Assembly (NCBI GenBank): GCA_937925895.1
Contig: CALANC010000225.1
Span: 1 to 7,985, forward strand
Source: an uncultured Desulfobacterales bacterium
GTDB taxonomy: Bacteria > Desulfobacterota > Desulfobacteria > Desulfobacterales > UBA11574
Reading direction: 5' to 3'
Length of the DNA: 7,985 bases
A program made the position numbers and the translations under genes. Positions 5,757 through 7,985 of the stretch are shown here, one piece after another. The notes beneath the pieces are model-generated. The model saw only the letters and a list, made by a program, of their open reading frames with translations, searched no databases and was not told the DNA's origin. Every line of letters begins with the position of its first letter. Position 1 is the first letter of the stretch.

Positions 5757-5779
5757 AAGGGATATCATTTTTTTCCCTT
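5757..5779 (-). terminator. Possible weak terminator of the ruvB operon
   Basis: On the minus strand AAGGGA and TCCCTT (positions 5774-5779 and 5757-5762) form a 6-pair stem with an 11-base loop, followed by TTT. The upstream arm overlaps the final codons of the bactofilin gene. It is short and only loosely terminator-like. Confidence 0.28.
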
Positions 5780-6217
5780 AGACGTATCACGACTGGAATC
5801 TAAAAGAATTTTCTGCTCGTCTTTAGTTGTTACTTGGACAATACCGTCTTTTTCCGTTGGCACCGATTCTTTTTCTGAATTTGATTCCTGATTGGTAAGA
5901 CAAGTGACCTGAGCGTTCAAAATTCCACCAGGCTCTACAGCGAAATTTTTGCAAACAACTTTTCCCGCACAACTTCCGGTTGGAAGTATGATCAGTTCAT
6001 CTGATGCCGATATCTCTCCTTTAAAAATTCCACCTATGGTCATGCTGGTGACCTTTGTATCGGCATAAACAGCCCCTTCTTCGGAAATAATCACAACGTC
6101 TCCGGTAAGTGTTCCCTTGACTACGCCCTTAACGACCAGCTTTCCTTTGGTAGAAACTGTTCCTTCAACTGTCAGCTCTTTGTCGATGATAGAAAAATCC
6201 TTTGATTTACTCTTCAC
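5765..6217 (-). CDS. Bactofilin (polymer-forming cytoskeletal protein)
   Basis: Bactofilins (DUF583) are small beta-helical proteins that polymerise without nucleotide into filaments or sheets, usually near the inner membrane, and help set cell shape, envelope growth or stalk position. The 150-residue product has the repetitive core at about 8-108, with runs such as LTVEGTVSTKGKLVVKGVVKG, GDVVIISEEGAVYADTKV, GGIFKGEISASDELIILPTG and KVVCKNFAVEPGGILNAQV. Each turn has the family's alternating hydrophobic and Gly pattern. A charged, low-complexity tail (about 109-150) follows. Three Cys (83, 89, 106) lie in the core. The start is a GTG with AGGAG 7 bases upstream. It overlaps the end of the SAM hydrolase gene by 11 bases, so the two are translationally coupled. 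Confidence 0.92.
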   Translation of the reverse strand: MKSKSKDFSIIDKELTVEGTVSTKGKLVVKGVVKGTLTGDVVIISEEGAVYADTKVTSMTIGGIFKGEISASDELIILPTGSCAGKVVCKNFAVEPGGILNAQVTCLTNQESNSEKESVPTEKDGIVQVTTKDEQKILLDSSRDTSKGKK

Positions 6218-7031
6218 GATGTATCTCCTGTAAGTCTTTTATGAAAATCGTATCTCCTTTTTTAGCCTCAAAATAGCGACCGGCGTTCCCCTGGTTTAAA
6301 GCAATCTCAAGATACCCGAAACTGCCTATAATGGCAAGAGGGTGATGGCGTTTGACGCTGGAATAGCTGTTCGACAACCCTTTAATTCTGTTTTTACCGA
6401 TAAAGATTTCAAGCTTTTTGACCTGATTTGTTATATAAAATTTTTTAAGACAAGGTTCATCAATGTTCGTGGTAATATTCCCAAAATGATCGATGGATAC
6501 AACTGTTCCAACAAGCTCACCTTGTTTGGAGGTATATGGTTTCTGAATGGTTAAATGAACCAGCTCTTGCCGATCCAGTGGTGGACCCAATTCTTTTATC
6601 TTAATACCCTTGGATATGTTGGCACTGACTGGAGCAAAAATATCCCGACCGTGGAATGTTTGACTTATTGTTTTTAAAAAAAAGCGTTTATTCTCTACCC
6701 GAGCGAGTGAATCAATCTTCCCTTCATCCATCAGCAGAGTTAAGACACCATTATCCGGTGCCAGAAAAAATTGTCCCTTCATTTCAAGTGCAATGATTGG
6801 ACGCTCAGATCCTACTCCTGGATCGACGACAATCATATGCACCGTTCCTTCAGGAAAATATTTGTAGGAAGATTTAATTAGATATGCAGCTTGGACGATG
6901 TCTTGGGGGTTGACATGGTGGGTAATATCGACAAAAGTGGCCGATGAATTTATGGATAGGGCAACACCTTTCATTACACCCACATACGCATCCTCGATAC
7001 CAAAATCTGTTATCAGCGTGATTATCGACAT
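6207..7031 (-). CDS. SAM hydrolase (SAM hydroxide adenosyltransferase, DUF62 family)
   Basis: This family, related to fluorinase and chlorinase, uses water to split S-adenosylmethionine into adenosine and methionine; its physiological role is not settled. The 274-residue product shows ITLITDFGIEDAYVGVMKG at 4-22, VVDPGVGSERPI at 68-79, APDNGVLT at 91-98, TFHGRDIFAP at 125-134 and SIDHFGNITTN at 179-189. The Asp-Arg-His set described for DUF62 hydrolases is present as Asp70, Arg77 and His127, favouring hydrolysis over halogenation. Length is normal for the family. ATG 7031 is chosen over TTG 7037, which would add only two residues. No convincing binding site precedes either, so translation may rely on coupling to ruvB, whose stop is 37 bases upstream. 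The bactofilin gene overlaps its 3' end. Confidence 0.91.
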   Translation of the reverse strand: MSIITLITDFGIEDAYVGVMKGVALSINSSATFVDITHHVNPQDIVQAAYLIKSSYKYFPEGTVHMIVVDPGVGSERPIIALEMKGQFFLAPDNGVLTLLMDEGKIDSLARVENKRFFLKTISQTFHGRDIFAPVSANISKGIKIKELGPPLDRQELVHLTIQKPYTSKQGELVGTVVSIDHFGNITTNIDEPCLKKFYITNQVKKLEIFIGKNRIKGLSNSYSSVKRHHPLAIIGSFGYLEIALNQGNAGRYFEAKKGDTIFIKDLQEIHREE

Positions 7032-7068
7032 ATTCAAAAAATAATCAGTTAAATGGTGAGGCCTTTGA

Positions 7069-7985
7069 TCATTTGAACATTCCTTTCTGATAACTGAGAC
7101 CGAGATGTTTGTATGCTGTCTGAGAAGCCTTTCTTCCCGAAGAGGTTCGGGTAATCATTCCTATTTTTAATAGATATGGCTCAATAACATCCACAAGTGT
7201 ATCCGCCTCCTCTTGAAGGGTCGCAGCGATAGCCTCAATTCCGACAGGCCCGCCTTTATAGAATTCTATAACTGTTTCTATATAGCGCCGGTCAAGATTT
7301 GTTAGCCCTCTTTCATCGACACCCTCTAAAGCCAGAGCTGCTTCGACGGTTTCTTTTGTAATGGTTCCGTCCGCCCGAACCTGGGTGTAGTCTCTTACCC
7401 GTTTAAGTAGTCTGTTCGCGATTCTTGGAGTCCCCCTGGATCGTTTCGCAAGTTCAATGGAGCCAAGATCGTCAATTTCCACCTTCAGCAGGGAAGCCGA
7501 ACGCCTTATGATTTTTACCAGATCTTCCACATTATAGAAATCAAGGCTTCTAAAAATACCGAATCGGTCACGCAAAGGGGGGGACAAAAGTCCCACACGT
7601 GTAGTGGCGCCAACGAGAGTAAAGGGGTTTAAGCGATATTTGTGACTTCGTGCGTGCATCCCCTTGTCGAACACGAAATCTATAGCAAAATCCTCCATGG
7701 CAGGATACAAAAATTCCTCTACCAGTTTTGGTGTCCGGTGTATCTCGTCTACAAACAAGATGTCGCCGTCCTCAAGGTGAGTAAGAATACCGACCAGATC
7801 CCCGCCCTTTTCAAGGGCAGGGCCCGAAGTAGCAGTAAAGTTACCACACATTTCATTGGCAATAATATACGCCAAGGTCGTTTTACCAAGCCCCGGGGGA
7901 CCGTGGAAAAGAATATGATCAATCGGTTCTCCGCGCTGAGTTGAGGCTTCGATTGCAATTTTAAGGGTTTCCACAACATCTGACT
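7069..7985 (-). CDS. ruvB: Holliday junction helicase RuvB (N-terminus cut by window edge)
   Basis: RuvB is the hexameric AAA+ motor that, with RuvA, drives branch migration at Holliday junctions before RuvC cleavage. About 304 residues are visible of the usual 335-350. The frame runs off the window: codons before the internal GTG at 7974 read (x)SDV, matching the GQxDVVENLKIAIEAA region of relatives, so that GTG is not the start. Counting from it, Walker [10 protein letters not shown] is at 25-33, Walker B FVDEIH at 74-79, sensor 1 VGATTR at 121-126, and the arginine-finger segment LRDRFG at 134-139. The C-terminal winged helix ([29 protein letters not shown], then RTSSGRKAS) is complete. 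[10 protein letters not shown] and HARSHKYRL depart from the usual HRLNPxVEE and ARSxRxxL. It heads the operon with the SAM hydrolase and bactofilin genes. Confidence 0.95.
   Translation of the reverse strand, partial: SDVVETLKIAIEASTQRGEPIDHILFHGPPGLGKTTLAYIIANEMCGNFTATSGPALEKGGDLVGILTHLEDGDILFVDEIHRTPKLVEEFLYPAMEDFAIDFVFDKGMHARSHKYRLNPFTLVGATTRVGLLSPPLRDRFGIFRSLDFYNVEDLVKIIRRSASLLKVEIDDLGSIELAKRSRGTPRIANRLLKRVRDYTQVRADGTITKETVEAALALEGVDERGLTNLDRRYIETVIEFYKGGPVGIEAIAATLQEEADTLVDVIEPYLLKIGMITRTSSGRKASQTAYKHLGLSYQKGMFK

Noticed and set aside
7972..7974. GTG as the start of ruvB
   Set aside because: The codons upstream continue the RuvB alignment to the window edge, and a start here would remove the conserved N-terminal segment.
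1..7985. CRISPR arrays, tRNA or rRNA genes, transposases, integrases, toxin-antitoxin pairs
   Set aside because: I looked for regular spacer-repeat patterns, tRNA-like arms and mobile-element proteins and found none; the only repeats are the octamers and the REP-like hairpins.

Overview
This window looks like ordinary chromosome from an anaerobic, sulfate-reducer-like deltaproteobacterium (Desulfobacterota, probably near Desulfobacterales). That placement is inference. It rests on the style of the proteins (GAF/HD-GYP, bactofilin, SAM hydrolase), an intergenic tandem octamer next to a four-helix-bundle (S23/IVS-like) gene remnant, and REP-like hairpins with a CTTG loop. No search was run.

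Layout. (1) Positions 1-2212, plus strand: the 3' part of an Opp/Dpp-type peptide ABC importer operon. It holds the last codons of a DppC/OppC-like permease, a 180-base gap with four tandem octamers and a truncated four-helix-bundle ORF, and then the two ATPases OppD and OppF, which overlap by 17 bases. (2) Positions 2248-3110, minus strand: the ribosomal protein pair rplM-rpsI, with its own promoter, converging on oppF. (3) Positions 3111-3549: a 439-base non-coding stretch. It holds back-to-back promoters, the plus-strand one almost perfect consensus (TTGACA, 17 bases, TATAAA). Beyond that lie a predicted branched RNA fold and three strong hairpins, two of them REP-like. (4) Positions 3550-4317, plus strand: an endonuclease/exonuclease/phosphatase-family hydrolase. 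(5) Positions 4435-5667, plus strand: a GAF-HD-GYP protein, likely a cyclic-di-GMP phosphodiesterase, with its own promoter. (6) Positions 5765-7985, minus strand: an operon reading ruvB (cut by the window edge), then a SAM hydrolase (DUF62 family), then a bactofilin, with the last two overlapping by 11 bases.

How the genes work together. The window is a mosaic of short independent units: peptide uptake, ribosome assembly, a nucleic-acid or phosphoester hydrolase, c-di-GMP signalling, and a Holliday-junction/SAM/cytoskeleton operon. I see no integrase, transposase, CRISPR array, tRNA gene or obvious defence system. The most interesting parts are the non-coding segment between rplM and the hydrolase gene, and the gene remnant lodged inside the peptide-transporter operon.
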